From a virus, in IMG/VR virus record IMGVR_UViG_3300009432_000028, positions 1-31,929 of that record: a stretch of 31,929 nucleotides of DNA; one strand, 5' to 3'. The notes beneath the pieces were generated by a model. It was not told the origin of the DNA, made no database searches, and saw only the letters and a program-made list of their open reading frames with translations. This document shows positions 9,885 through 17,757 of the stretch, piece after piece (position 1 is the first letter of the stretch; each line of letters starts with the position of its first letter). A program made the position numbers and the translations under genes.

Positions 9885-10550
9885 TTAGCGCACAAAAGTC
9901 CCGCTGCCGAGAGGATCGCGTGCAGAGTTATAAATACCTTGATTTGCAATTCGAAGCAGCTCTTCTATTGGCATCGCACTTATTGGAAGCGCATGGACGG
10001 GAGATGTGGCGACTGGATCAAACTGATAAGATGCCGGCGCAAAATCGGTTGCGCTTAAATCTCGCGGCGGGGCGCTGATGGCTGTGCCGCCTGCGATCTG
10101 TGATGGCTGCGCTGCGCTTGTCTGGGTGCCGGCGGCAAGTGCCTGCGCCTCGGCCATGCGATCCTCGTAACCCATTGGCTGTAATCCAAGCATGTTGGCT
10201 AAAATAGAGTAGCCGTTAGCACCACGAAAGTTGTTGCCCTCGTAGCCCATTCCGCCGCCGTCACGAATATCTTGGAAGAAACTGTAGTTTTTAGCTCCGC
10301 GCGGCGTTGCCTTGCGGTACGTCTGCTCCTGCATTTGAGCTGCGCGTGTTGGCGCTGGGGCGTTGGCGCTGATCTCCGCCTGACGCGCGTGGTATCCGCT
10401 AGGAGCAATATTCATGGCATTCGCCATTGCGCTCAGAGGTCCGCCGCCTTGAAAGGTATCGCCGGTTGCAAGTTTACCGCCGCCGTCGAACATGTCTTTG
10501 ATGCCATCGTAGCCAAAGAAGCTGCCCTTTTCTTCGTCTTTCTTTGCCAT
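9885..10550 (-). CDS. Uncharacterised virion-module protein
   Basis: A 221-aa protein beginning MAKKDEEKGSFFGYDG. I chose the ATG at 10550 because GGAG lies 5 nt upstream; a start at 10580 would add ten residues without a ribosome site. It is Gly/Ala/Met-rich, and two paralogous-looking segments repeat: GGGPLSAMANAMNIAPSGYHAR near residue 35 and NGYSILANMLGLQPMGYEDR near residue 110. The duplication suggests a repeated short module. It is the first gene after the terL terminator. No function is recognised; a minor internal or assembly protein is possible. Confidence 0.65.
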   Translation of the reverse strand: MAKKDEEKGSFFGYDGIKDMFDGGGKLATGDTFQGGGPLSAMANAMNIAPSGYHARQAEISANAPAPTRAAQMQEQTYRKATPRGAKNYSFFQDIRDGGGMGYEGNNFRGANGYSILANMLGLQPMGYEDRMAEAQALAAGTQTSAAQPSQIAGGTAISAPPRDLSATDFAPASYQFDPVATSPVHALPISAMPIEELLRIANQGIYNSARDPLGSGTFVR

Positions 10551-10599
10551 GTTCGCTCCGCGTGTGTGATTTCTTAGCATAATACACTATTTTCTGCGC

Positions 10600-10633
10600 A
10601 AAGAAACCCCACGCGCAGGGAATACGCGTGGGG
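10600..10633 (-). terminator. Intrinsic terminator downstream of terL
   Basis: On the minus strand a perfect 9-bp stem, CCCCACGCG with CGCGTGGGG (10607-10615 pairing with 10625-10633, 9-nt loop), is followed at once by TTTCTTT. It would end transcripts from terL. A second 6-bp hairpin, GAGACG/CGTCTC, lies at 10636-10653 just before it in the transcript. Confidence 0.75.
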
Positions 10634-10725
10634 TCGAGACGGTGGGACGTCTCAGCGGATCGGGAGGGGTCCGCATAATCGAGCTAACATTATTTTACGC
10701 ATAGAGCAAATTAGCGTTTTCACGT

Positions 10726-12150
10726 TTAAACGACGCCGCGTATCGAGCGTCGTATCGGCTTATTCCACGATCCGGACGAACTACGGCCAAACGCCATCGT
10801 CGTATGCTGGTTGGCCAAGCAAAGGCAGACAGCATCAGCACGGTCAGGCGAATTGACGCCGCGCTTCTTCATCGCCTCCTTGCCCTCAACCTGCATCTTG
10901 CCCGATGAGGTAAAGTGATACCGTGGGGCCGCAAGGTCGGCATACAGGCCGTCGTCTTTAGGCAGACGCACATCCATGCCCTCAAGCCACTCCTTCGCCT
11001 TGAACCACAGCTCAGCACGCAAATTCAAATACGTCTCCTTCTGAGAGCTACGCTCGGACACGTTCAAGCCACGCGCCGGTAAATCCAGCTCGCGCAGACG
11101 ATCCAAAACGCCAGCGCCAAAGCCGTTGCTGTCAACGATGATCTCAACGGGACGCTTCGACGGGGGCAGGATGTCATATTCCGCCTTCACAGCGCCGGTG
11201 AGCTGCATAAGGTCCAAGTTGCGCCACGTTGTCAGCGGATGGATCACCGGACCCTGCCTGCGCGCCAGAACGGAGCTGTCGTTGCCCTGCCTCGCAACAT
11301 CCAAACCCCACACCGCAGGCGTGTCCTCATCAATCTTGATGTCATTGGCCATCGCATGCTCGATCAGTGACACCGGAATAACCGTATCCTCTTCGGACGG
11401 GGGGAAGTTCCCAAGAACACGCACATGGTACGCGGGGCTGTCCTCGCCGTACCGCTTCTTCATGTCCTCAACGAAATCCTCGCTCACACGAGCACTGGCA
11501 ACGCAGCTCACATGCATCGTGTGCCAGTCCTCGCGAAGTCGCGTGTGCGTATCGTAAAAGAAGCCAGTATTACGCGTCGGATTGCCCGTCAGAACCGTGG
11601 TGGCGCTGTGGCCTGACATCGAACCAGACGCAGCCTCAAATACAGCGTTCGGAACACCAGACGCCTCATCCGCAATCAGCAATACATTCTGGCTGTGAAC
11701 ACCGGCAAGCGCTTCCGGCTGCTCAGCACGGGACGTCCTGCACGAAATAAACGTGCTCTCTGGGCTGCTCTTCAGCTCAATGCGGTCAGACTTTATCTCA
11801 AGCAAGTCGTTAAACGGTGGCTTCAAACGCTTGGCCACGTTCTTCATCTCAGCAAAACAGGCGTCAAAAAGCTGCGAGCTGGTGGGGGCCGTTACAACCG
11901 TCTTGCTCGGAACACGCATCAAAACGTGCCAGACAGCAGCAATGGCAACTCCCGTAGACTTGCCGACACCGTGGCCAGATCGAACGGATATGCGGCGCTT
12001 GTCTGGGTCAGCAATAGCGCCCAACAACTCAACCTGCCACTCGTCAGGCTCAATGCCGATCACCTCGCGGGCGAAGGCAACGGGGTCGCCGTGGTAGCGC
12101 GTCATCAATTTCAAAAACGGGTTATCTGTAGAATTTTTTTGCGGGGTCAT
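10726..12150 (-). CDS. terL: Terminase large subunit
   Basis: A 474-aa packaging motor. The ATPase domain has Walker A SGHGVGKS (58-65), Walker B VLLIADEA (156-163, catalytic Glu162) and coupling motif LTGNPT (187-192). The RNase H-like nuclease domain has WGLDVARQGND (Asp284), IIVDSNGFGAG (Asp340) and SPDRADA (Asp436/Asp439). All key acidic residues are present, so both activities should be intact. The ATG follows AATAGGTGTTAAC; the AGGT is a modest ribosome site and overlaps a GTTAAC palindrome. Unusually, 304 nt separate it from terS, and a terminator follows it. Confidence 0.95.
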   Translation of the reverse strand: MTPQKNSTDNPFLKLMTRYHGDPVAFAREVIGIEPDEWQVELLGAIADPDKRRISVRSGHGVGKSTGVAIAAVWHVLMRVPSKTVVTAPTSSQLFDACFAEMKNVAKRLKPPFNDLLEIKSDRIELKSSPESTFISCRTSRAEQPEALAGVHSQNVLLIADEASGVPNAVFEAASGSMSGHSATTVLTGNPTRNTGFFYDTHTRLREDWHTMHVSCVASARVSEDFVEDMKKRYGEDSPAYHVRVLGNFPPSEEDTVIPVSLIEHAMANDIKIDEDTPAVWGLDVARQGNDSSVLARRQGPVIHPLTTWRNLDLMQLTGAVKAEYDILPPSKRPVEIIVDSNGFGAGVLDRLRELDLPARGLNVSERSSQKETYLNLRAELWFKAKEWLEGMDVRLPKDDGLYADLAAPRYHFTSSGKMQVEGKEAMKKRGVNSPDRADAVCLCLANQHTTMAFGRSSSGSWNKPIRRSIRGVV

Positions 12151-12454
12151 GTTAACACCTATTGCTGGGATCAGGGGGGCGGGGACGTGTGATTAGGTCA
12201 TTAGCAATTGCACCCCGCCGAAAGTTTTGGCGGGGGGGGTCAAATCGGCATTTTCTGGCATCTGGCAAGGCGAATGACCTATAAGCACCATTATGTTAAT
12301 AAACGGATTCAATGAAATCAATGACTTAGCTAAACTGGACCTATGCGGCACCGCGAAATCGCTGGAATAGGACAACATTGTTGACATGAATGAGGTGCCC
12401 TGATACCGCGCGCGCACGCGCATCCGATTGTGCGCCAATGTGCGGTTTTGCCGT
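12151..12454. other. terS-terL intergenic region with GC-rich hairpin
   Basis: About 304 nt with no convincing gene. It contains a perfect 7-bp hairpin CCCCGCC/GGCGGGG (12213-12219 with 12229-12235, 9-nt loop), not followed by a T-run on either strand, so not a normal terminator. A minus-strand frame from an ATG at 12387 to 12193 could encode 64 aa but has a weak ribosome site and no recognised motif. The position next to terS makes a packaging (pac) or late-control site possible; this is inference. Confidence 0.4.
12293..12321 (-). promoter_or_regulatory. Candidate sigma70-like promoter for terL
   Basis: On the minus strand TTGATT (12316-12321) and TAACAT (12293-12298) are separated by 17 bp, each matching 4 of 6 consensus bases. 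Transcription would start near 12286 and read through the hairpin into terL. Support is only pattern and position in the one large gap of this gene run. Confidence 0.3.
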
Positions 12455-12931
12455 TCACGCATCATCAGCGTCATCAGCATCATCCAGCATTGCAACGGGC
12501 GTCACGTCTTCAGCTTCACCCTCCAACACTTCACCAAGCAGCATCGCAGCCTGCGCATGCAAGTCTGTCACGCTGATGTTGATCGACACGTCACGCTGCC
12601 TCGTATCATACTGCACGTTCAGCTTGGACGCGATCCACTTATCCGTATCCACCTTTAGCCTGTCAGCGTTCACAGTCGCAGGCTCAGTCTCCTGCGCTGT
12701 CCTCACTGCCCGACTTGCGTAGAAGTGCGCAGCCTCTGTCAGTGCGGCCTCGTATCGACCGCGACGACCGTTCACACCGTCGAGCCACTTGTACCACAGC
12801 TTATGCCCGACGTTCATCTGCTTGCAGAGGTCGCGCATGCTTGTGCCTGATGCCAGCTCCTCGAATATCTCGTCCTCGCCACGCGTATCGAGCGCAGCGA
12901 GTTTCTCTTTTGCTAGTTCACTTCGTGCCAT
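12455..12931 (-). CDS. terS: Terminase small subunit (putative)
   Basis: A 158-aa protein. Residues about 20-55 look like a helix-turn-helix (EIFEELASGTSMRDLCKQMN, then KLWYKWLDG), as in small terminases that recognise the packaging site. A central helical region follows, and the C-terminus is acidic and repetitive (DDADDADDA). AGGA precedes the ATG. It lies upstream of terL on the same strand, the usual order. The family is assigned from size, HTH-like start and position. The acidic tail could contact terL or the portal; this is inference. Confidence 0.75.
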   Translation of the reverse strand: MARSELAKEKLAALDTRGEDEIFEELASGTSMRDLCKQMNVGHKLWYKWLDGVNGRRGRYEAALTEAAHFYASRAVRTAQETEPATVNADRLKVDTDKWIASKLNVQYDTRQRDVSINISVTDLHAQAAMLLGEVLEGEAEDVTPVAMLDDADDADDA

Positions 12932-12942
12932 AGTCTATCCTC

Positions 12943-13545
12943 TCAAAATGGTATCTCATCACCGCCCAGATCGAAGTTCACCGGCTCGTCTGGCCGCTTC
13001 ACTCTGGTCACGCTTGCCTCTGGGAACGCCTTGAATGCCTCGGCGGTAAACTTCTCTGTCCAGTCATGCTTCAGCAGCCTTGCAGCGTCCTCGAACGCAT
13101 ACACGACCCACTCAGGATGCTTCCTGCGCAACTCGCTGACGCCCGACGCCGCAAAGCACGTAACATGCCCGCCAAGGTTCACACAGAAACCGTCAGGCAG
13201 TAGCGGCTGATGTCCCGCAGCAATCGCCTCGCTCTCCAGCACATCCCACGCCCGCATAAGCTGCGTTGCAATCTGATTGGTGCCAACAACATCATTTGCG
13301 TAGACCTTCTCGTACAGCGCATCGTATGCCGCCTCAAACCTACCCGCCAGCTCTGGTGACACAAGATCGGGCAGCGTATCACCCCAGCGCTCGGTCTTAG
13401 CCTTCGCCTTTTCATCGAGCGGGCGTAACTGGCCCCAGACGCCAGCACTAATTACCTTCGCCTCTCCCTCGGTCGAGAACGACCCCTTCGCCTTCAGCTC
13501 CTTGTGTGTCGGACGCTTCTTCGCCGCTACCTTAACCTTTGCCAT
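12943..13545 (-). CDS. Unknown protein with SSB-like C-terminal tip
   Basis: A 200-aa protein with a basic N-terminus (MAKVKVAAKKRPTHKELKAK) and a mixed central body with two Cys (about 129 and 138). The last residues are FDLGGDEIPF, close to the acidic DDDIPF tip by which bacterial SSB proteins recruit replication and repair partners. The body does not look like a normal OB-fold SSB to me. It lies in the replication block just downstream of the CCACAG repeat region. It may bind DNA or recruit host SSB-binding proteins; both are inferences. GGGAGAG precedes the ATG. No known family is recognised. Confidence 0.7.
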   Translation of the reverse strand: MAKVKVAAKKRPTHKELKAKGSFSTEGEAKVISAGVWGQLRPLDEKAKAKTERWGDTLPDLVSPELAGRFEAAYDALYEKVYANDVVGTNQIATQLMRAWDVLESEAIAAGHQPLLPDGFCVNLGGHVTCFAASGVSELRRKHPEWVVYAFEDAARLLKHDWTEKFTAEAFKAFPEASVTRVKRPDEPVNFDLGGDEIPF

Positions 13546-13578
13546 GATCCATCTCTCCCACCTCTATTACATTAAATC

Positions 13579-13718
13579 TTTCCACAGTCATTCTCCCCCA
13601 ACGCATCCCCTTCCTCCACAGTACCCTATACATAGGGGTACACTGTGGTGGAGAGAATACGGGCTAATATTACCACGGTGCCGCACGTCTTCCACAGTCC
13701 CGCAAAACAACTGTGGAA
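13579..13718. promoter_or_regulatory. CCACAG/CTGTGG inverted-repeat cluster
   Basis: Within 140 nt of non-coding DNA the core CCACAG or its complement CTGTGG occurs five times (13582, 13616, 13643, 13692, 13711). One pair forms a perfect 9-bp hairpin, TTCCACAGT/ACTGTGGAA, at 13690-13698 with 13710-13718. Another forms an imperfect longer hairpin at about 13611-13653 built around GTACCC/GGGTAC. CTTTCCACA at 13579-13586 and its preceding base is one mismatch from a DnaA box (TTWTNCACA). It may be an origin, an operator or a control site for the gene at 12943-13545. Confidence 0.5.
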
Positions 13719-13722
13719 CGCC

Positions 13723-14142
13723 TCACGACAGCACCTTAAACGCAGACACATCAAAGTATGCCATCGGCTCTATGTCTTGTGGATCGTTGCGACGTGTCGA
13801 TCCGCCCGTCCGTATATCCATGTCGTTAGATGGCAGCCTGCATATGCCTGCGGCGTCGCTCCACTGCACCGCAAGGAAGCACGGCAGTCCGGTCGCCTGC
13901 GTCAGCGTGTTGGCCATCATCACCTTGTAGAGCGAGATCATGTAGGTCGGGTATTGCAGCATCTTTGTTTTTCGCTGCCTCGCCTCTATGAATGCCACGG
14001 CGCTGCCGCCTCTGGTTGCCATGAAGTCGAGCGACAGCTTGATCGGCATCTTTGTGAGCTGGCAATTAAACTCCGCCTCTATGATGCGCGCCAAGGCTTG
14101 CTCGTTGTCCCTGTCCTGCTGGCTCTCGTATAGCGGCCTCAT
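13723..14142 (-). CDS. Putative PD-(D/E)XK-like nuclease, unproven
   Basis: A 139-aa protein. The ATG at 14142 overlaps the upstream stop as ATGA, which fixes the start (MRPLYESQQDRDNEQALAR). A segment reading LSLDFMATRGGSAVAFIEAR, then QRKTKMLQYPTYMIS, resembles the core of small PD-(D/E)XK or Holliday-junction-type nucleases: an Asp, a beta hairpin, then Glu-Ala-Arg/Lys and a helix. The usual Lys is replaced by Arg or lies shifted, so activity is uncertain. It is translationally coupled to the TOPRIM-helicase gene and could process replication intermediates. The fold is inferred by eye. Confidence 0.6.
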   Translation of the reverse strand: MRPLYESQQDRDNEQALARIIEAEFNCQLTKMPIKLSLDFMATRGGSAVAFIEARQRKTKMLQYPTYMISLYKVMMANTLTQATGLPCFLAVQWSDAAGICRLPSNDMDIRTGGSTRRNDPQDIEPMAYFDVSAFKVLS

Positions 14143-16334
14143 AGTCCCGCCTCTGCTCTGGTGATCCACTCACCCACCGACACGATTGTGACGTCCCTAC
14201 CTGCGCGCTTGTCAGCAAATTGTTCGAGGCGTAGCACGCCGGTCTGTATCCATTTTTCCGCGATTGCCTTGGCCCTCGCCTTTTCCGACTTCTTATCAAT
14301 GTCCAGCTCAAGCGCGCTGGCGACAGCTATGCCAACCCATCGCTTGCTGCGCACGTTTTCGCGGTACGGGTCGCCGTTCTCTTCAGCTTCACCCACTGCG
14401 CGCTGAACCAGCATCGCGTGCTTGGCTGTCACACCGTCGAATAAATCTGGCATTTTAAATGGCACACACACGCCGATGTACTCTTCGTTTGGGAGCTGCA
14501 CGCCGTGCATGCGCCTGTAGACGGCCTTCGCTGCCGGCGGTGCGAGATTATTCTTGCCATCATCCACGCGGAATATGCCCCTCGCCTCGATCTCGCTGAC
14601 GCCCAGCTTCATCGCGTCCTCTTCGCTGACCTTGTTGACAACTCTCGCTGCTCTTGCTGCTGACAACAGGCTGCCGGCCCCACGTATACTGTCAGCATTC
14701 GCGTCTTCGCCGTTGCTCTTGCGGACGTGGTGCGTCAAAACCATCGCGCAGTCTGTCTTGTCACAGACCCAGCGCGCAGCGGAGACGGCGGCATTCATCG
14801 CCACGTTATCGTTCTCGTTAATGTCGTTCGCACCGACCCACGGATCAATGAATACCATGCCAATGTTGTGCTGCTGTATCTTGTCGGACATGTACTGCAC
14901 CATTTCGTCGTTCGTCTGGACACCGTCACGGCCTTGAAGCGCAAACTTTATCTGCACATCGCGGCCAGCATCCACGAACAGACGCCCCTCAATGTCTTCC
15001 GCCTTGACGTTGTAGTGCATCATGGCGGCTGCGATGCGGCGCTGGGCCTCCTCCATCGGGTCTTCCAAGTTGATGAGCCAGCAGTTTGTGCGCTCACGTA
15101 CAGGCTCGCCAAGCAAGTCTCGGCCCGTGCAGATCGCCAAAGCCTCGACAATTTGCAGGCTGGTCTTGCCCACGCCGCCCTGAGACGCCAACACAGAGAC
15201 ATACGAACGTATATACGCCGTGTCATACACCCAGCGGCGCTTCGGTATCAGCGCCGGATCAATCGGCGTGAACGCGGTCGGCCACTGCCTCTCGCTCTCC
15301 ATTTTCTCCTGCACAACGACGGACACGGGTTTTGCGCCGGCAAGTGCCTCACGCAGCTTGTCCTCGCCTGCCTCACGCAGATAATCATTGGCATCTTTTA
15401 CATTCTCAACGCCAAGCATGTCGAAGCGCACGACGTGGACCGTCGTTGACCCGTCGCCCTGCAATACGTCGGCGCACTTATCAACGTCGAGGTCAGGATC
15501 GGCGCAGATCGTCACGTCGGACGCCCGTGGCGGTGTGTATGTGGACATGCCGGCCTTGCCGAACGTGCAGACAACGATTGCGTCGTCGCGCACAGCCTGC
15601 CTGACGCTCAGCGCATCCTCTGGCCCCTCAACAATGCAGATCGGCTTATCGCCTTGCGCTTCGCCCACTTGCATTACGTTTCCGGCAATAACACCGCGCG
15701 AATACTTGCTAATGCCATTTACTTCGCGCTTTCTGCCTTCCGGCGTTAAAAGCACGCTCTGGATGCCCTCGACCACACCCTCCGGTGTAGTTGCGGCAAA
15801 GATGATCGCCGGCCCGTCGTAGGCGTTCGGGCTAAACTTAGCCACGCCATCCGCTGTAGATGCTCTCAGGCCGCGCGAGTTCAGATACAGCAGCGCTGGT
15901 CGTACCGCGTCTGTGTTCTCGCGTGTGATCGGCACAGCACGATCCCAAGCATCACTGGCCTTGCGTATCTTGTCTGCACGGGTTTCGTCATCGCGTGCGA
16001 TTAAATCTTTCTGAGCCAGACGCGTCACAAGGCGATCAAGTTCGCTGGTCACGTATGGCGTGCTGTCTGAGTTCTCAAGTTCCTTTGGGTTTTCGCCCCC
16101 ACGCTTAAACCCTGAACCGATTGTCATCTTTGTCTCAATGGCATCCAATCCAATCTGCTTAGCGGCTGCGTGCAGAGACATGATCGCGCTGTCGATGCTT
16201 GCCGGCGCAAGGTGGGCGTGACGCCCGATTGAGAATGCAGCCTTGTTTAAGTTTTCGTTTCTCCCGCCAGCCATTGAAGCAATAACGTCAGTGACCGCAC
16301 CGTCTAAAACCTTTTTGAAGTATGCTTCGGACAT
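14139..16334 (-). CDS. TOPRIM primase-helicase (RepA/RecA-like ATPase)
   Basis: A 731-aa protein. Residues 1-70 carry a motif common in phage and plasmid primases (MAGGRNENLNKAAFSIGRHA). The TOPRIM domain spans about 230-330: VEGPED (Glu236), then CADPDLDVD (Asp279/281/283) and a VKDANDYL motif. The ATPase domain spans about 365-600 with Walker A ASQGGVGKTS (383-392), Walker B VFIDPW (Asp497) and HHVRKS (535-540). No Cys/His zinc finger is visible, so primer synthesis may use another N-terminal element. It is the main replication enzyme in the window; the polymerase is presumably from the host. AAGGGAAAAAG precedes the ATG. Confidence 0.88.
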   Translation of the reverse strand: MSEAYFKKVLDGAVTDVIASMAGGRNENLNKAAFSIGRHAHLAPASIDSAIMSLHAAAKQIGLDAIETKMTIGSGFKRGGENPKELENSDSTPYVTSELDRLVTRLAQKDLIARDDETRADKIRKASDAWDRAVPITRENTDAVRPALLYLNSRGLRASTADGVAKFSPNAYDGPAIIFAATTPEGVVEGIQSVLLTPEGRKREVNGISKYSRGVIAGNVMQVGEAQGDKPICIVEGPEDALSVRQAVRDDAIVVCTFGKAGMSTYTPPRASDVTICADPDLDVDKCADVLQGDGSTTVHVVRFDMLGVENVKDANDYLREAGEDKLREALAGAKPVSVVVQEKMESERQWPTAFTPIDPALIPKRRWVYDTAYIRSYVSVLASQGGVGKTSLQIVEALAICTGRDLLGEPVRERTNCWLINLEDPMEEAQRRIAAAMMHYNVKAEDIEGRLFVDAGRDVQIKFALQGRDGVQTNDEMVQYMSDKIQQHNIGMVFIDPWVGANDINENDNVAMNAAVSAARWVCDKTDCAMVLTHHVRKSNGEDANADSIRGAGSLLSAARAARVVNKVSEEDAMKLGVSEIEARGIFRVDDGKNNLAPPAAKAVYRRMHGVQLPNEEYIGVCVPFKMPDLFDGVTAKHAMLVQRAVGEAEENGDPYRENVRSKRWVGIAVASALELDIDKKSEKARAKAIAEKWIQTGVLRLEQFADKRAGRDVTIVSVGEWITRAEAGL

Positions 16335-16357
16335 CTTTTTCCCTTTTTTTGTTAGTT

Positions 16358-16382
16358 TAGGGGGCGCAGCGTGCGCCCCCTA
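16358..16382. repeat. Perfect 10-bp GC-rich hairpin between two replication genes
   Basis: TAGGGGGCGC (16358-16367) pairs perfectly with GCGCCCCCTA (16373-16382) around a 5-nt loop. In the minus-strand transcript it is followed by A-rich sequence and the primase ribosome site, not a T-run, so it is not a classical intrinsic terminator. It could be an RNA-stability or processing element that sets the ratio of the upstream and downstream proteins. Confidence 0.7.
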
Positions 16383-16388
16383 GTTGCC

Positions 16389-16952
16389 TTAGAAGCCGAA
16401 GTTATTATCCGCTGGTGCTGGAGCTGCTACTGGCGCTGCAACTGGTGCCGCTACTGGCGCTGCGTCTTCAGATGGCTTGTCGATCCACTTCGCAATATTG
16501 AAGCCGACATCATATGACGTGCCCTTGCCGATCAAGACCGGCGTGGACGATGTGATCTGCACGACAGGCACTTTCCCCGCTGCAAACTCTGGCGACTTTT
16601 CCGCCTCGTTGTATAGCTTGGCGATAAACTGACCCAAGCCATAGGAGTTCCCGCTAAATGTTGCAGGACGACCATCAGATATCCAGCAGCTCACCTCGAA
16701 GCCGTTCTTGTGGCTGTCGCTTGGGCGTGGCGTTGCCTGTGAAGGGCTGGGCCAAGGCTGCCAATCGCGAACACCTACATCAATGTGAAGCCAGCCGAAT
16801 GTGACGTTGGCGATGTCTATTGCTAGTCCGCGATCCATGTCGATGTTTTCATCGCCTGCATCTGTCTTTGCCCACCAGCGATTTTGCGGTAGGTTTGCGC
16901 GCACATAGTTGCTTGCGCCTGCTGTGTCGTTTGATCCGAATGAGATTGGCAT
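16389..16952 (-). CDS. Putative ssDNA-binding protein
   Basis: A 187-aa protein starting MPISFGSNDTAGASNY; AGGAG lies 6 nt before the ATG at 16952, so longer frames reaching 17198 are rejected. The body (1-155) is rich in beta-type and aromatic residues (NRWWAKTD, FGWLHIDVGVRDWQPWP), suitable for an OB-like fold. Then comes a flexible linker APVAAPVAAPVAAP and a tip ADNNFGF ending in Phe, an arrangement like SSB proteins. It sits between the RecE-like exonuclease and the primase-helicase. The assignment rests on architecture and context; direct homology is not shown. Confidence 0.5.
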   Translation of the reverse strand: MPISFGSNDTAGASNYVRANLPQNRWWAKTDAGDENIDMDRGLAIDIANVTFGWLHIDVGVRDWQPWPSPSQATPRPSDSHKNGFEVSCWISDGRPATFSGNSYGLGQFIAKLYNEAEKSPEFAAGKVPVVQITSSTPVLIGKGTSYDVGFNIAKWIDKPSEDAAPVAAPVAAPVAAPAPADNNFGF

Positions 16953-16965
16953 GTGTGTCTCCTGA

Positions 16966-17757
16966 CTAAGTTGCCGTAAAGGTGAATGAATAGGACGGGA
17001 TTTGGATCGTTTGCAAGTCACCAAATCCATATTCCCAGACATTCGTTTTAAGCGCTTGGTGATATTTCTCCAATGCGCATTGCACTCCAGCCGCGCCTTC
17101 GTCGAGCGACTGGTGGTCCAATTCGTAGACGCCGACGGGGTAAGGTGCATCCTTGCCCACGGCGATAAAGATAAACCGATCCACTTCGTGGCCATCATTT
17201 AGCATGCAGCGACGATAAAATTGGTCCTGTAAGTGATAGCCAAAGTTGGCACATTGCTTAGCAAAGCCATATGGCGATGGGTCGATTGTAGTTTTCAAAT
17301 CTATGACGGCGGCAATGTCTTTGCGCCATCCGTCGGGGCGGCAGCGCATATCAACGCCGGTTGCCTCATCATGTGAGAATATGCTTGCCTCAACCAGCAG
17401 ATCGCCGCCCAGCAACTCCATTGCGGCTGCGTTTGACCGCACTGAGTTCGCCATGTCCACTGCGATCTGGTAATCTCCCTCAGTCAGCAGGATCGCGCCC
17501 TCTTCGGCTGCGGCTGCATACTGATCTTTCCAAGCACTGCCCCTGCGTGTCTCTGTTCCGCACCAGACTGTGCTGCTTAAATGCGGCTCAAGAACCAGCG
17601 TGTGAACCGCTGTGCCCAAATCAAACGCTGTCGTCACTTTGCGCTTGGCGTATTTGAAGTGCGCCGGCGACTGCATCGCAATCGTCTTGGCTCCCGATGC
17701 GCTCAGCGCTGGATCGAGGTGGTACACTTCATTTGTTTGGTCGGTTTTAACTGGCAT
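16966..17757 (-). CDS. RecE-like 5'-3' exonuclease (PD-(D/E)XK)
   Basis: A 263-aa protein. Motifs in order: GTAVHTLVLEP (His52), VEAS (Glu123), RPDGW (Asp142), VIDLKTT (Asp153, Lys155) and QDQFYRR (Gln177, Tyr181). These are the signature of the RecE/DUF3799 PD-(D/E)XK exonuclease family, which digests duplex ends for single-strand annealing recombination. I start at the ATG at 17757, preceded by GGGGA; a TTG at 17778 is less likely. It overlaps the RuvC-like gene by 11 nt. No RecT/Beta-type annealing protein is recognised nearby, unless the next gene does that job. Confidence 0.85.
   Translation of the reverse strand: MPVKTDQTNEVYHLDPALSASGAKTIAMQSPAHFKYAKRKVTTAFDLGTAVHTLVLEPHLSSTVWCGTETRRGSAWKDQYAAAAEEGAILLTEGDYQIAVDMANSVRSNAAAMELLGGDLLVEASIFSHDEATGVDMRCRPDGWRKDIAAVIDLKTTIDPSPYGFAKQCANFGYHLQDQFYRRCMLNDGHEVDRFIFIAVGKDAPYPVGVYELDHQSLDEGAAGVQCALEKYHQALKTNVWEYGFGDLQTIQIPSYSFTFTAT

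Noticed and set aside
12193-12495. Minus-strand frame in the terS-terL gap
   Set aside because: Its first part overlaps terS, the rest has a weak start and no recognised motif; a 64-aa product from 12387 cannot be excluded but is not supported.
13579-13718. CRISPR-like array
   Set aside because: The CCACAG copies are short, in both orientations and unevenly spaced, with no constant repeat or spacer length.
14727-15449. Long plus-strand frame opposite the TOPRIM-helicase gene
   Set aside because: It is antisense to a clearly coding gene with intact motifs, has no ribosome site and reads as low-complexity shadow text.
16358-16382. Intrinsic terminator
   Set aside because: The stem is strong but no T-run follows on either strand, and the downstream gene belongs to the same block.
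16953-17198. N-terminal extension of the putative ssDNA-binding protein
   Set aside because: The extension overlaps the exonuclease gene in another frame, while ATG at 16952 has an excellent AGGAG.
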